A program made the position numbers and the translations under genes. Below are positions 16,030 through 27,605 of a stretch of 64,000 nucleotides of DNA, one piece after another (the stretch's first letter is position 1; the number at the start of each line of letters is the position of its first letter). The stretch spans positions 1 to 64,000 of the forward strand of contig SAJS01000006.1 of assembly GCA_004017535.1 (NCBI GenBank), read 5' to 3'. A model generated the notes under the pieces. That model saw only the letters and a program-made list of their open reading frames with translations, was not told the origin of the DNA and ran no database searches. The stretch is from Mesorhizobium sp. (GTDB lineage Bacteria > Pseudomonadota > Alphaproteobacteria > Rhizobiales > Rhizobiaceae).

Positions 16030-17442
16030 TCAAACCCTGGTCCCGCCCACCGTCATCTGGTCCATCCGCAGATGCGGCTGGCCGACGCCCACCGGCACGC
16101 CCTGTCCGGCCTTGCCGCACATGCCGATGCCGTTGTCGAGCTTCATGTCGTTGCCGACCATGCTGACGCGGTGCATGGCGTCCGGACCGTTGCCGATCAG
16201 CATCGCGCCCTTGATCGGCTGCGTCACCTTGCCGTTCTCGATCATATAGGCTTCGGTGCAGCCGAACACGAACTTGCCGGACGTGATGTCGACCTGACCG
16301 CCGCCGAAGGAGACGGCGTAGATGCCGTTCTTGACCGAGGCGATGATCTCTTCCGGCTCCATGTCGCCGGAGGTCATGTAGGTGTTGGTCATGCGGGGCA
16401 TCGGCTGGTGCGCATAGCCCTCGCGCCTTCCGTTGCCCGTTGCCTTCATGCCCATCAGCCGGGCGTTCTGGCGGTCCTGCATGTAGCCGACGAGCTTGCC
16501 GTCCTCGATCAGCACGTTGCGCGCCGACGGCGTTCCTTCGTCGTCGACGGTGAGCGAGCCGCGCCGCTCGGGGATGGTGCCGTCGTCGACAACCGTGACG
16601 CCCTTCGCCGCCACCTGCTGCCCCATCAGGCCGGCGAAGGCCGATGTCTTCTTGCGGTTGAAATCGCCCTCCAGTCCGTGGCCGACCGCTTCGTGCAGCA
16701 TCACGCCCGGCCAGCCGCTGGACAGCACGATGTCGAACGTGCCCGCCGGCGCTGGAACCGCCTCGAGGTTGACCAGCGCCTGCCGCAGCGCCTCGCTTGC
16801 CGCATGCTTCCAGCTTTCCTCGCTGACGAACTCGCCAAAGCTCTTGCGGCCGCCCATGCCGTAGGAGCCGCTCTCCTGCCGGTCGCCGCTGCCGACCACG
16901 ACCGACACGTTGATGCGGACCAGCGGGCGGATGTCGCGCACGATCTGGCCGTCGCCGCGCACGATCTCGACATGCTGCCAGGAGGCGGCGAGCGAGGCCG
17001 TCACCTGGCGCACGCGCGTATCCTTCGCGCGCAGCCAGCCGTCGATCTCCTGCAGCAGCTTGGCCTTGGCCTCGAAGGACGGCGAGGGGATCGGGTTCTC
17101 GTCGCCATAGAGGTGGCGGTTGGTGCGGGCGGGCGCTCCTGCCAATGTGCCGGAATAACCGCCCTTGACCGCCGACACGGCATCGGCCGCGCGCAGCAGC
17201 GAAGCCTCGGAAAGGTCGCTGGAATGCGCGTAGCCGCTGGCCTCGCCGGCCACGGCGCGCAGGCCGAACCCCTGATCGGTGTTGAAATTGGCCGTCTTCA
17301 GCCGGCCATTGTCGAACATCAGCGCCTCGCTCTCGCTGTATTCGAGGAACAGCTCGCCGTCATCGGCGCCCTTGATGGTCTCGGTGACGATCTCCTTGAC
17401 GCGATCATCGGAAATGTCGAATTGGCCGATCAGGCTGTTCAT
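16030..17442 (-). CDS. tldD: Metalloprotease TldD
   Basis: A 470-residue TldD/PmbA-family protease subunit. The zinc-binding HExxxH appears in MLHEAVGHGLEGDF at about residue 240-255. The glycine-rich C terminus (FGGGQVDITSGKFVFGCTEAYMIENGKV) is typical. TldD pairs with TldE/PmbA to degrade unfolded peptides and process antibiotic or antitoxin peptides; no tldE is in this window. The start MNSLIGQFDI at 17442 fits family length. A longer upstream frame would add 67 residues of atypical sequence. Confidence 0.95.
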   Translation of the reverse strand: MNSLIGQFDISDDRVKEIVTETIKGADDGELFLEYSESEALMFDNGRLKTANFNTDQGFGLRAVAGEASGYAHSSDLSEASLLRAADAVSAVKGGYSGTLAGAPARTNRHLYGDENPIPSPSFEAKAKLLQEIDGWLRAKDTRVRQVTASLAASWQHVEIVRGDGQIVRDIRPLVRINVSVVVGSGDRQESGSYGMGGRKSFGEFVSEESWKHAASEALRQALVNLEAVPAPAGTFDIVLSSGWPGVMLHEAVGHGLEGDFNRKKTSAFAGLMGQQVAAKGVTVVDDGTIPERRGSLTVDDEGTPSARNVLIEDGKLVGYMQDRQNARLMGMKATGNGRREGYAHQPMPRMTNTYMTSGDMEPEEIIASVKNGIYAVSFGGGQVDITSGKFVFGCTEAYMIENGKVTQPIKGAMLIGNGPDAMHRVSMVGNDMKLDNGIGMCGKAGQGVPVGVGQPHLRMDQMTVGGTRV

Positions 17443-17539
17443 GGCTAATCCATTCGTGGAAACAAATCTTGCACCGGATGTAGGCGCGAAGCTGCCGTCG
17501 CACAATCGCCAAGAGGTGAAGTCGGCGATTGCGACGCCG

Positions 17540-18007
17540 TCACCTGCCGTCGACGAAGTCCCTGATGTTGCCGGCCATCGCGTTCCAGTTGGAGAACTGT
17601 TCCTCGAGATTGGCCCTGGTGATGCCGCCGGCGAAGCTGACATCCATCTTGAAATTCGAGCCGTCGCCCGAATAGGCCTTCACCCAGCGGTATTTTGCGT
17701 TCCAGGCATTGGCCTGGTCGGCGGTCAGCGGATCGGTGTAGCCGGTCGAGAATTGCAGTGACTTGCAGTTCTCGTGGTCTTCGCAGCCGTAGAAATAGAT
17801 CAGGTATTTGACGCCCTCGACGCGGCCGGAAATCATCGGGTCGCCATTGTCGTCCTTGTCCATCCTGGCCGAACCGAAGCCCTTGGCGATATCGAGAACC
17901 GTCGCGGGGTCCGGCGGCTGGAGGATTTCGGCATCCTCGGCCCGGACTGCCGAGGCCGCGCAGGCCAGCGCCAGACCTGCAATGGAAATGGACAGCGTCG
18001 CGCGCAT
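17540..18007 (-). CDS. YbjN domain-containing exported protein
   Basis: A 155-residue protein with a signal peptide (MRATLSISIAGLALACAASAVRA) and a YbjN/type III chaperone-like domain (DNGDPMISGRVEGVKYLIYFYGC, then LQFSTGY and NAWNAKYRWVKAY). YbjN proteins adopt a chaperone-like fold, and their role in Rhizobiales is not established. AGGAGG lies before the ATG at 18007 with spacing TTG, immediately preceding the upstream TTG codon that is the alternative start. It lies between tldD and an IalB-like gene on the same strand. Confidence 0.8.
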   Translation of the reverse strand: MRATLSISIAGLALACAASAVRAEDAEILQPPDPATVLDIAKGFGSARMDKDDNGDPMISGRVEGVKYLIYFYGCEDHENCKSLQFSTGYTDPLTADQANAWNAKYRWVKAYSGDGSNFKMDVSFAGGITRANLEEQFSNWNAMAGNIRDFVDGR

Positions 18008-18082
18008 CAAGCCTCCTGGCCGTCAGCCGCATCACCACCGCGCCTCGGCATGAGGGACGGCCGCTGCGCATGGACGGCAAGA

Positions 18083-18622
18083 TCAAGGTAGGGCGGCGAA
18101 GCCTTCCGCAAAGCCCTTGAGGTCGACGGGAATGCCGATGCCTTCTTCAGGCGTCTGGAAGACGATGAAGGTGGCCGAGGTGCCGCTCTTCAGCGTGTCG
18201 AGCAGTGGCTTTTCGAGGATCACCTCGGCATAACAGCCATCCTGGAAGCAGCGCACGAAATAGGCGCGGCCGATATCCTTGCCGTCGACATTGAGACCAA
18301 GGCCGTTGGGCAGGAGAACGCCGAGCGGCGCCAGCACGCGCAGGATCTCGGCCTTGTTGTCGGCGGTGCGCAGCACCACGACCGAAAGGCCCATTTCAGG
18401 ACGATCCTCGGCGACGACATTCTGCATCATCACGCATTGCTCGGAGGTCGCGCCCGCCGGCGTATCGCAGATGATCGACCATGCGCCATGCGTCGACTTC
18501 ACCGTGCCGCTGGGCGGCGTGGCGTTGTTCGGCGAGGCGGCGGCGCCAACGGCTATGCCGACGCCGAGCAAGGCGACGGCAAGAACGACCTTCGCCAAGG
18601 TTCTCGAAAGCCAGGAAGTCAT
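18083..18622 (-). CDS. Invasion-associated locus B (IalB)-like exported protein
   Basis: A 179-residue protein with an N-terminal signal segment (TLAKVVLAVALLGVGIAVGAAA). The domain has the IalB pattern: HGAWSIICDTP, EQCVMMQNVV, LGVLLPNGLGLNVDG and FVRCFQDGCYAEVIL. Four conserved cysteines are visible. In Bartonella IalB is linked to erythrocyte invasion; in soil rhizobia homologues are common and their role is unclear. The start at 18622 is chosen for GGAG a few bases upstream. It diverges from the cox operon. Confidence 0.85.
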   Translation of the reverse strand: MTSWLSRTLAKVVLAVALLGVGIAVGAAASPNNATPPSGTVKSTHGAWSIICDTPAGATSEQCVMMQNVVAEDRPEMGLSVVVLRTADNKAEILRVLAPLGVLLPNGLGLNVDGKDIGRAYFVRCFQDGCYAEVILEKPLLDTLKSGTSATFIVFQTPEEGIGIPVDLKGFAEGFAALP

Positions 18623-18949
18623 GACGGCTCCATTGCGAATCACGGCACTTTAAGCTGCGCCCGGGCCAAGTAAAGGACGAGACCGTCGCCGGTGCGCCCC
18701 GATACCGGCAATTGCGTGCTTTTCCAAAGCAAATTCGCCCGAATTGGGGCCGCCCGGCATATAGCATCGCGAGCGCCGAACACGGCCTTCGGGCTGCGCG
18801 CAAAAATGCCGCACGGTTTCCTCCGCTCCTTTCTTGCGGAGGGAAAAAGAGTATGGTTTGAACCACCCAGGGACAGACCGGGATTCCCAATCCCGGCATC
18901 GTCCGCTATTGGTGCGACAAGATCGCGGGAAGTGGGAGACGAGAGGGCG
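18623..18949. promoter_or_regulatory. Divergent promoter and leader region of the cox operon
   Basis: This 327-base gap separates the IalB-like gene from coxB. It holds a perfect 8-bp inverted repeat, CCGGGATT-CCC-AATCCCGG (18878-18896). It also holds a longer imperfect hairpin whose arms are TTTCCTCCGC and GCGGAGGGAAA (18817-18846). GGGAGACGAGAGGG precedes the coxB ATG. The palindromes are direct observations; whether they are operators or leader-RNA structure is unknown. No other coding signal was seen. Confidence 0.55.
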
Positions 18950-19834
18950 ATGAGGAAATTCCTGGCAAGCGCTAAATTCTTGGCAGGTACGGCAGCTTCG
19001 GCCGTGCTCTTCTCCGGTGCTGCGGCCCGTGCCGACCAGCCGCGGGAATGGGAGGTGAGCTTCCAGGCTCCGGCCACTGACATGATGCGGCAGATCGAGC
19101 GGTTCGGGAACTACACCATGTGGTTCATCGTCCCGATCACCGTTCTGGTGCTGGTGCTCTTGCTGGTCTGTATCGTCAAGTTCCGCGCCAGCGCCAATCC
19201 GGTGCCGTCAAAGACCAGCCACAACACGCTGATCGAGGTGATCTGGACGGTCGGGCCGGTGATCGTGCTCTTGCTCATCGCCATTCCCTCCTTCCAACTG
19301 CTCACCGCGCAGTACACGCCGCCGGAAGAGGCCAAGCTCACCGTCAAGGCGACCGGCAACCAGTGGAACTGGGATTACGAGTACCAGGTCGACAAGACCT
19401 TCTCGTTCAATTCGGCGGTTCTGCAGGATGGCGACCGCGCCAAGGCCGGTAAGGAGGATCGTGCCCTCTATCCGCGCCTGCTCGCGGTCGACAACGAGCT
19501 GGTTGTGCCGGTCAACACCACGACCCGCGTGCTGATCACTGCGACCGATGTCATCCACTCCTTCGCCGTGCCGTCCTTCGGTATCAAGATGGACGCCGTT
19601 CCCGGCCGCACCAACGAGACCTGGTTCAAGGCGGAGAAGGAGGGCCTCTACTATGGCCAGTGCTCGCAGCTCTGCGGCAAGGACCACGCTTTCATGCCGA
19701 TCGCGGTCCGCGTCGTTTCCGATGCGCAGTTCAAGACCTGGCTGGAGACGGCCAAGACCGACGTGCCCGCCGCCAACAAGGCGCTGATGGCCGAGATCGA
19801 TGGTACCAACAAGGTAGCGGCCGCCGGCAACTGA
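18950..19834 (+). CDS. coxB: Cytochrome c oxidase subunit II
   Basis: A 294-residue CuA-bearing subunit. A signal segment (residues 1-28, ending AAARA) is followed by two transmembrane helices (about 55-80 and 100-120) and a periplasmic cupredoxin domain. CuA ligands are visible in YYGQCSQLCGKDHAFMPI, with the further His in VIHSFAVPSFG. The subunit accepts electrons from cytochrome c and passes them to subunit I. The ATG at 18950 gives the normal length. It is the first gene of the aa3 oxidase operon. Confidence 0.96.
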   Translation: MRKFLASAKFLAGTAASAVLFSGAAARADQPREWEVSFQAPATDMMRQIERFGNYTMWFIVPITVLVLVLLLVCIVKFRASANPVPSKTSHNTLIEVIWTVGPVIVLLLIAIPSFQLLTAQYTPPEEAKLTVKATGNQWNWDYEYQVDKTFSFNSAVLQDGDRAKAGKEDRALYPRLLAVDNELVVPVNTTTRVLITATDVIHSFAVPSFGIKMDAVPGRTNETWFKAEKEGLYYGQCSQLCGKDHAFMPIAVRVVSDAQFKTWLETAKTDVPAANKALMAEIDGTNKVAAAGN

Positions 19835-19857
19835 TGCCGCGGGTTAGCAAGATTTAG

Positions 19858-21522
<1,665 letters not shown>

Positions 21523-21599
21523 GGCAGCAGCCCGACGCAAGCGAGGTCGCCGGCAAGCCCCGGCGATCTTGCCAACGCAACATTGGACGCTAAGTACGC

Positions 21600-22544
21600 A
21601 TGGCCCTTGCCGACGACAGATTGATGAAGGACGCGGGCTTTCGCATATCGGAAGCAACAGCGGGCGATTTCTTCGCCCTGCTGAAGCCGCGCGTCATGTC
21701 GCTGGTCGTCTTCACCGCCTTTGTCGGCCTTGTCGCGGCCCCGGTCGCCATCAATCCGCTGCTGGCGATGATCGCCATCCTGGCTATCGCCATTGGCGCG
21801 GGCGCTTCCGGAGCGCTCAACATGTGGTACGACGCCGATATCGACGCCGTGATGACCAGGACAGCTTCCCGCCCGGTGCCGGCCGGCCGCGTCACGCCGG
21901 GCGAGGCGTTGACATTCGGCCTGGTGCTGTCGGTGCTGTCGGTGATGACGCTCGGCGTGCTGGTCAACTGGCTATCGGCATCGCTTCTTGCCTTCACCAT
22001 CTTCTTCTACGCCGTCGTCTACACCATGTGGCTGAAGCGCTGGACGCCGCAGAACATCGTCATCGGCGGCGCTGCCGGCGCTATTCCGCCGGTGATCGGC
22101 TGGGCCGCCGTGACCGGATCGGTCAGCCTCGAAAGCGTGATCCTGTTCCTGATCATCTTCCTGTGGACGCCGCCGCATTTCTGGGCGCTGGCGCTGTTCA
22201 AGTCCGACGACTACGCCCGCGCCGGCATCCCGATGATGCCGAATGTCGCAGGCCAGGCCTCGACCCGGCGGCAGATCTTTGCCTATGCGCTGATCCTGGC
22301 GCCGGTCGGCGTGCTGCCTTGGGCGCTCGGCTACACCACGGCCGGCTATGGCGTCGTCGCGGCCGTCCTCGGCGCGGGCTTCGTCTGGTATGCCTGGAAA
22401 GTGCTGGGCATGACCGACGGCGATCGCGCGATGAAGCCGGCCAAGGCGCTCTTCGGCTACTCGCTGCTTTATCTGTTCGCCATCTTCGCCGCCTATCTCG
22501 TCGACTGCGTGGTCGGGCGCGCCCTCATGATGGGGGGAGCATGA
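21600..22544 (+). CDS. ctaB: Protoheme IX farnesyltransferase (haem O synthase)
   Basis: A 314-residue UbiA-family prenyltransferase with about eight or nine membrane helices. It transfers a farnesyl group to haem b to give haem O, the precursor of the haem A used by subunit I. The Asp-rich motif [21 protein letters not shown] and the second motif [12 protein letters not shown], with [14 protein letters not shown], are clear. It overlaps the next gene by four bases (ATGA). Confidence 0.96.
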   Translation: MALADDRLMKDAGFRISEATAGDFFALLKPRVMSLVVFTAFVGLVAAPVAINPLLAMIAILAIAIGAGASGALNMWYDADIDAVMTRTASRPVPAGRVTPGEALTFGLVLSVLSVMTLGVLVNWLSASLLAFTIFFYAVVYTMWLKRWTPQNIVIGGAAGAIPPVIGWAAVTGSVSLESVILFLIIFLWTPPHFWALALFKSDDYARAGIPMMPNVAGQASTRRQIFAYALILAPVGVLPWALGYTTAGYGVVAAVLGAGFVWYAWKVLGMTDGDRAMKPAKALFGYSLLYLFAIFAAYLVDCVVGRALMMGGA

Positions 22545-22732
22545 CCGTGGCCGACAAGAAGCTCGAACTGGTCACGTTGACCGAACGCCAGCAGAAGGCG
22601 CGCCGCAACCGGTCCATCGCCATCGCTGTCGCGCTGGCGGCATTGGTCGTCATCTTCTACGCCGCCACGATCGTGCGCTTCGGCCACCAGGGCGCCAGCC
22701 TGACCGGCTCGGGCCTGTTGGGAGGCGGCTGA
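22541..22732 (+). CDS. Small membrane protein CoxF-like
   Basis: A 63-residue protein with one transmembrane helix ([21 protein letters not shown]), a charged cytoplasmic N terminus ([12 protein letters not shown]) and a Gly-rich end. Its size and position between ctaB and ctaG match the CoxF small protein of alphaproteobacterial cox operons. It overlaps ctaB by four bases, and its stop codon shares one base with the ctaG start, so it is probably translationally coupled. The assignment rests mainly on position and size. Confidence 0.8.
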   Translation: MTVADKKLELVTLTERQQKARRNRSIAIAVALAALVVIFYAATIVRFGHQGASLTGSGLLGGG

Positions 22733-23358
22733 TGGGGGGGGAACCGAGCAAGTCCCGCAAGCTGAACAACGGCATCGTCGCCGCCGTCTGCCTTGCCTTC
22801 TTCACCGGCATGGTCGGCATGGCCTACGCTGCCGTGCCGCTCTACAAGATGTTCTGCCAGGTCACCGGCTATGGCGGCACCACGCAGCGCGCCGAGAAGC
22901 AATATGCCGGGCGCGTGCTTAACCGTGACATCACCATCCGCTTCGACGCCAACACCAACGGCATTCCGTGGCAGTTCGAGCCCGTCGCTCGTTCCGTGAC
23001 GATCAAGATCGGCGAGACGACGCAGGCGCATTACAGCGCCACCAATAAGTTCGACCGCTCCATCACCGGCCGCGCCTCGTTCAACGTGCAGCCGGAAATG
23101 GCCGGCGCCTATTTCAACAAGGTGGAGTGCTTCTGCTTCACCGACACGACGCTGAAGCCCGGCGAGACGCTGGACATGCCGGTCGTGTTCTATGTCGATC
23201 CAGACATCGTCAACGTGCCGGAACTCAAGGACTTGAAGACCATCACCCTGTCCTACACGATGTTCCCGATCGAAAAGAAACAGCCGGTCGCCTCGTCGGC
23301 GCCGGCCGCTGGCAGCAGCAACAAAGTTCCAGATTCCGAAGCAAGCCTCGGGGGTTGA
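22732..23358 (+). CDS. ctaG: Cytochrome c oxidase assembly protein Cox11/CtaG
   Basis: A 208-residue copper chaperone that delivers Cu to the CuB site of subunit I. A single N-terminal helix ([24 protein letters not shown]) is followed by the periplasmic domain. The conserved copper-binding CFCF motif is present in [30 protein letters not shown] carries the other conserved Cys. It starts on the last base of the preceding stop codon. Confidence 0.95.
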   Translation: MGGEPSKSRKLNNGIVAAVCLAFFTGMVGMAYAAVPLYKMFCQVTGYGGTTQRAEKQYAGRVLNRDITIRFDANTNGIPWQFEPVARSVTIKIGETTQAHYSATNKFDRSITGRASFNVQPEMAGAYFNKVECFCFTDTTLKPGETLDMPVVFYVDPDIVNVPELKDLKTITLSYTMFPIEKKQPVASSAPAAGSSNKVPDSEASLGG

Positions 23359-23359
23359 T

Positions 23360-24241
23360 ATGGCAGACGCGCACGCAAAACCACAACACGACTACCATCT
23401 CGTCAACCCGAGCCCCTGGCCTTTCCTGGGTTCGGTCGGCGCGCTTGTCACCGCCATTGGCGGCGTCTGCCTGATGCAGTATCTGAAGGGCGGCAACTTC
23501 CCGGTCTTCGGCCACAACATCGCCAATCCGTGGCTGTTCTTCATCGGCATGATCATCGTGCTCTACACGATGTTCGCCTGGTGGTCGGACACCATCAAGG
23601 AAGCGCACGAGGGCTACCACACGCGCGTCGTGTCGCTTCACCTGCGCTACGGCATGATCATGTTCATCGCCTCCGAGGTGATGTTCTTCGTCGCCTGGTT
23701 CTGGGCCTTCTTCGACGCCAGCCTGTTCCCGGGCGAGGCCCAACAGTACGCCCGCACCGCCTTCACCGGCGGCGTCTGGCCGCCGAAGGGCATGGAGGTC
23801 CTCAATCCCTTCCACCTGCCGCTCTACAACACCATCATCCTGCTCCTGTCGGGCACGACGGTGACCTGGGCACACCACGCGCTGCTGCATGGCGACCGCA
23901 AGGGCCTGGTCAACGGCCTGGTGCTGACCGTCGGCCTCGGCATGCTGTTCACCATGGTGCAGGCCTACGAGTACATGCACGCGCCTTTCGCGTTCAAGGA
24001 ATCGATCTATGGCGCCACCTTCTTCATGGCGACCGGCTTCCACGGCTTCCACGTCATCATCGGCACGATCTTCCTGCTCGTCTGCCTGGTGCGCGCCATG
24101 CGCGGCGACTTCACGCCGAAGCAGCATTTCGGCTTCGAGGCGGCCGCCTGGTATTGGCACTTCGTCGACGTGGTGTGGCTGTTCCTGTTCAGCGCCATCT
24201 ATGTCTGGGCGTCGAACGGGGCGCTGATCGAAGGCCACTGA
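23360..24241 (+). CDS. coxC: Cytochrome c oxidase subunit III
   Basis: A 293-residue integral membrane subunit with seven helices. The N-terminal [19 protein letters not shown] and the conserved [23 protein letters not shown] and [12 protein letters not shown] blocks identify it. [12 protein letters not shown] is the typical C-terminal end. The subunit stabilises subunit I and its proton uptake. It begins one base after ctaG. Confidence 0.96.
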   Translation: MADAHAKPQHDYHLVNPSPWPFLGSVGALVTAIGGVCLMQYLKGGNFPVFGHNIANPWLFFIGMIIVLYTMFAWWSDTIKEAHEGYHTRVVSLHLRYGMIMFIASEVMFFVAWFWAFFDASLFPGEAQQYARTAFTGGVWPPKGMEVLNPFHLPLYNTIILLLSGTTVTWAHHALLHGDRKGLVNGLVLTVGLGMLFTMVQAYEYMHAPFAFKESIYGATFFMATGFHGFHVIIGTIFLLVCLVRAMRGDFTPKQHFGFEAAAWYWHFVDVVWLFLFSAIYVWASNGALIEGH

Positions 24242-24247
24242 TAAAGG

Positions 24248-24286
24248 CAATTCCGGGAAAGGCGCATAACAGCTTTCGCGGAATTG
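24248..24286. repeat. Inverted repeat after coxC
   Basis: CAATTCCGGGAAAG (24248-24261) and CTTTCGCGGAATTG (24273-24286) form a 14-bp stem with one mismatch and an 11-base loop. Its outer arms CAATTCC/GGAATTG are shared with the element at 25546-25588, so it is probably a degenerate member of the same dispersed repeat family. No T-run follows, so it is not a classical intrinsic terminator, although it may still block transcript decay or termination read-through. Confidence 0.55.
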
Positions 24287-24358
24287 GCTTAGAGCAACGG
24301 GCGGCCGCGGCGGCGTGGCCGCCTTATCTTTTTGAGCGAAAGGGTCTACGGTGCCGGT

Positions 24359-24745
24359 ATGAGCGAAGACAAGGCGATCTGGCCCCCCATCGACCCGATC
24401 TCGGCGGGCCTGCATGGCCGCTGCCCGCGCTGCGGCGAGGGCAAGCTGTTCTCGGGTTTCCTCACCGTCGGCAAGCGCTGCTACAATTGCGGGCTCGACT
24501 ATTCCTTCGCCGATGCTGGCGACGGACCTGCGGTGTTCGTCATCCTGATCATCGGCTTCCTCGTCGTCGGCCTTGCGCTGTGGATGGAGGTGACGTTCAG
24601 CCCGCCGCTCTGGCTGCACTTCATCTTATGGATACCGCTGGCGCTGGTGCTCTGCCTGACGGCGCTGCGCCTGATCAAGGGCGTGCTGATCACCTTGCAG
24701 TACTCGAAGAAAGCCTCCGAGGGCAGGCTGGAATCCCACGAATGA
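24359..24745 (+). CDS. DUF983 domain-containing membrane protein
   Basis: A 128-residue protein with an N-terminal zinc-ribbon-like pair (GRCPRCGEGKLF and KRCYNCGLDYS) and two transmembrane helices (VFVILIIGFLVVGLALWM and FILWIPLALVLCLTALRL). DUF983 proteins are regularly found in alphaproteobacterial cytochrome oxidase clusters, and their function is unknown. The ATG at 24359 is chosen; a TTG at 24332 would add nine residues. It overlaps the SURF1 gene by four bases. Confidence 0.88.
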   Translation: MSEDKAIWPPIDPISAGLHGRCPRCGEGKLFSGFLTVGKRCYNCGLDYSFADAGDGPAVFVILIIGFLVVGLALWMEVTFSPPLWLHFILWIPLALVLCLTALRLIKGVLITLQYSKKASEGRLESHE

Positions 24746-25497
24746 CCGAGGCGACCGGTTCGGCGGCCGGCCGTTCGCGGCCGCGTTCGGCGTTGCTCAT
24801 CGGCCTCGGCCTTGTCCTGTTCGCCATCCTGATCGGGCTCGGCACCTGGCAGGTCCAGCGCCTGCACTGGAAGGAAGGCCTGCTCGCGACCATCGACAAG
24901 CGCACGCATTCGGCGCCGTTGCCGCTGACGGACGTCGAGAGAGAATTCGCTGCTTCCCATGACGTCGACTACGTCCCCGTGACGGTGACGGGCACCTTCC
25001 TGCACCAGGGCGAACGGCATTTCTTTTCCACCTGGGAAGGCGAAAGCGGCTTCAACGTCTACGCGCCCCTGCAACTCGAGGACGGCCGCTTCGTGCTCGT
25101 CAACCGCGGCTTCGTTCCCTATGACCTCAAGGATCCGGCCAAGCGCCGACAGGGCGAGGTCGCCGGCAAGGTGACGGTGACCGGGCTTGCGCGCAACCCG
25201 CTGCCGGGCAAACCATCGATGATGCTTCCAGACAACGATGTCGCCAAGAACATCTTCTACTGGAAGGACCGCGATGTCATGGCGGCGACCGCCGGCCTGC
25301 CGGCGGGGTTCGTGCTGGTGCCGTTCTTCATCGACGCCGACAAGACGCCGAATCCCGGCGGGCTGCCGGTCGGCGGCGTCACCATCATCGATCTGCCGAA
25401 CAACCATTTGCAGTACGCCGTCACCTGGTACGGGCTGGCCGCGGCTCTCGCCGCCGTGCTGATCCTGAGGCTGCGCCGCCCGGCGAAGGAAGCGTAA
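24742..25497 (+). CDS. SURF1 family protein (cytochrome oxidase assembly)
   Basis: A 251-residue membrane protein with one helix near each end (residues about 18-38 and 222-243). The SURF1 motifs LGTWQVQRLHWKEGLL, VPVTVTGTFLH, VLVNRGFVPYD and NNHLQYAVTWYGLA are all visible. SURF1 assists haem A insertion into subunit I. It starts within the DUF983 stop (ATGA overlap). Confidence 0.94.
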   Translation: MTEATGSAAGRSRPRSALLIGLGLVLFAILIGLGTWQVQRLHWKEGLLATIDKRTHSAPLPLTDVEREFAASHDVDYVPVTVTGTFLHQGERHFFSTWEGESGFNVYAPLQLEDGRFVLVNRGFVPYDLKDPAKRRQGEVAGKVTVTGLARNPLPGKPSMMLPDNDVAKNIFYWKDRDVMAATAGLPAGFVLVPFFIDADKTPNPGGLPVGGVTIIDLPNNHLQYAVTWYGLAAALAAVLILRLRRPAKEA

Positions 25498-25540
25498 AGC
25501 CCACGCTCTTGACAGGGCAGGGGTGCGCACCTCATTTCGC

Positions 25541-25606
25541 GTGAAGCAATTCCAAGAAAAGTGTGAGCGGTTTTCCGTCCGGAATTGCGTCAAAACAAAG
25601 AGATAG
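25541..25606. repeat. Dispersed rhizobial palindromic element upstream of ispH
   Basis: The stretch starting GTGAAGCAATTCC and ending CAAAACAAAGAGATAG contains the inverted arms GCAATTCC (25546-25553) and GGAATTGC (25581-25588), around AAGTGTGAGCGGTTTTCCGTCC. From memory this sequence is a widespread intergenic element in Mesorhizobium and relatives. It lies in the leader of ispH, where it could affect read-through from the oxidase genes. Confidence 0.65.
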
Positions 25607-25631
25607 TTTCCGACTTAACCGGCCAGAATTC

Positions 25632-26636
25632 ATGATTGAGAAAAAGCCACCGCTCACGATCAGGCTCTGCCAGCCGCGCGGCTTCTGCGCCGGTGTCGAC
25701 CGCGCCATCCAGATCGTCGTGCTGGCGCTGAAGAAATACGGCGCGCCGGTCTATGTCCGCCACGAGATCGTGCACAACCGATATGTCGTCGAAGGGTTGC
25801 AGAGCCTCGGCGCCGTCTTCATCGAGGAATTGTCCGAGATCCCGCCGGAGCATCGCCAGTCGCCCGTGGTGTTTTCCGCGCATGGCGTGCCGAAATCGGT
25901 GCCGGCGGATGCCGAGGCGCGCAATCTCTTCTATCTCGATGCCACCTGTCCGCTCGTCTCCAAGGTGCACAAGCAGGCGATGCGCCACCAGCGGCTCGGC
26001 CGCCATGTGCTTCTGATCGGCCACGCCGGTCACCCGGAAGTGATCGGCACGATGGGCCAGTTGCCGGAAGGCGCCGTGACGCTGATCGAGACCGAGGCCG
26101 ACGCCGCGCGCTTCGTGCCCGTCGACGCTTCGGCGCTGGGCTTCGTCACCCAGACGACCTTGTCGGTCGAGGACACCGCCGGCATCATCCGGGCGCTCCA
26201 GGAGCGGTTTCCCGAACTGCACGCGGCCGCGGCCGAATCGATTTGTTACGCTACCACCAACCGCCAGGAAGCGGTGAAGGAGACGGCTGCCGGTGCCGAT
26301 CTGTTCCTCATTGTCGGGGCGCCCAATTCGTCCAATTCGCGTCGTCTTGTCGAAGTGGCGGAGCGCGCCGGCGCCACCATGTCGCTTCTCGTGCAGCGCG
26401 CCGCCGAAATTCCGTGGGATGAGATCGCCGGGATCAGGACGCTTGGTCTGTCGGCCGGCGCCTCGGCGCCGGAGATCATCGTCGACGAGATCATCGACGC
26501 GTTCCGGCAGCGCTTCGACGTCACCATCGACCTGGCCATCACGGCCACGGAAACGGAGGATTTTCCGGTGATGCGGGTGCTGCGCGATGTCGAACTGACG
26601 GCGGCCGACATGGCCTTCGTCAATGGAGCGGCGTGA
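25632..26636 (+). CDS. ispH: 4-hydroxy-3-methylbut-2-enyl diphosphate reductase
   Basis: A 334-residue iron-sulfur enzyme making IPP and DMAPP in the last MEP step. The three cluster cysteines are visible in [29 protein letters not shown] and [13 protein letters not shown]. Substrate-binding HGVP ([10 protein letters not shown]) and the histidines of VRHEIVHN and GHAGHPEV are present. The ATG at 25632 is the family start; an upstream frame extension covers the palindromic element. thrB follows after six bases. Confidence 0.97.
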   Translation: MIEKKPPLTIRLCQPRGFCAGVDRAIQIVVLALKKYGAPVYVRHEIVHNRYVVEGLQSLGAVFIEELSEIPPEHRQSPVVFSAHGVPKSVPADAEARNLFYLDATCPLVSKVHKQAMRHQRLGRHVLLIGHAGHPEVIGTMGQLPEGAVTLIETEADAARFVPVDASALGFVTQTTLSVEDTAGIIRALQERFPELHAAAAESICYATTNRQEAVKETAAGADLFLIVGAPNSSNSRRLVEVAERAGATMSLLVQRAAEIPWDEIAGIRTLGLSAGASAPEIIVDEIIDAFRQRFDVTIDLAITATETEDFPVMRVLRDVELTAADMAFVNGAA

Positions 26637-26642
26637 AACAGG

Positions 26643-27605
26643 ATGGCCGTCTACACCGACGTCAATGAAGGCGAGTTGACCGCATTCCTCAAAGCCTATC
26701 CGGTGGGGGAATTGCTTTCCTACAAGGGCATCGCCGAGGGTACCGAGAATTCCAATTTCCTGGTCCACGCCTCGACCGGCTCCTACATCCTGACGCTTTA
26801 TGAGAAGCGCGTCGACAAGGCCGACCTGCCGTTCTTTCTCGGCCTGATGGGGCATCTCGCCAGGAAAGGCATTTCCTGCCCGCTGCCGGTCACGGCGCAT
26901 GACGGCACCGTCATCGGCACGCTCGCCGGCCGGCCCGCCGTCGTCATCACCTTCCTCGAAGGCCTGTCGCTCAGGCGCCCGACCGCCGCCCATTGCGCGG
27001 AAGTGGGCAAGGCGCTCGCCGGGCTGCATCTCGCCGGCCAGGATTTTCAGATGAGAAGGCCGAACGCGCTAGCGATCGACGGCTGGCGCAAGCTCTGGGC
27101 GGCCTCGCGCGACCGCGCTGACGAGGTCGAGCCGGGCCTTGCCGCGGAGGTCGATGCCGACTTCGCCGATTTCGAGCGCAACTGGCCGACCGGCCTGCCG
27201 CAAGGCATCATCCACGCCGACCTGTTCCCGGACAATGTGTTCTTCCTCGGCGAGAAGCTGTCCGGGCTGATCGACTTCTATTTCGCCTGCGACGATCTCT
27301 ATGCCTACGACGTCGCCACCTGCCTCAACGCCTGGTGCTTCGAGAAGGATTTCTCCTTCAACCTGACCAAGGGTACGGCGCTGCTCGCCGGCTACCAGTC
27401 GGTGCGGCCGCTTGGAAACGACGAGAAGGCGGCTATGCCGATGCTGGCGCGCGGCTCGGCGCTGCGCTTCATGCTGACCCGCCTCTATGACTGGCTGACC
27501 ATTCCGGATGGCGGGCTGGTGATGAAGCGCGACCCGACCGAATATATTCGCCGCATGCGCTTCCACCGCGCGATCAGGTCGCCATCCGAATACGGGCTGA
27601 CATGA
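26643..27605 (+). CDS. thrB: Homoserine kinase (ThrB, protein-kinase-like type)
   Basis: A 320-residue APH/choline-kinase-fold homoserine kinase, the form used in Rhizobiales and pseudomonads instead of the GHMP type. Motifs: the N-terminal [25 protein letters not shown], catalytic [13 protein letters not shown] and metal-binding [17 protein letters not shown]. It phosphorylates homoserine for threonine synthase (thrC, at 36 kb on the other strand). It overlaps rnhA by four bases (ATGA). Confidence 0.95.
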   Translation: MAVYTDVNEGELTAFLKAYPVGELLSYKGIAEGTENSNFLVHASTGSYILTLYEKRVDKADLPFFLGLMGHLARKGISCPLPVTAHDGTVIGTLAGRPAVVITFLEGLSLRRPTAAHCAEVGKALAGLHLAGQDFQMRRPNALAIDGWRKLWAASRDRADEVEPGLAAEVDADFADFERNWPTGLPQGIIHADLFPDNVFFLGEKLSGLIDFYFACDDLYAYDVATCLNAWCFEKDFSFNLTKGTALLAGYQSVRPLGNDEKAAMPMLARGSALRFMLTRLYDWLTIPDGGLVMKRDPTEYIRRMRFHRAIRSPSEYGLT

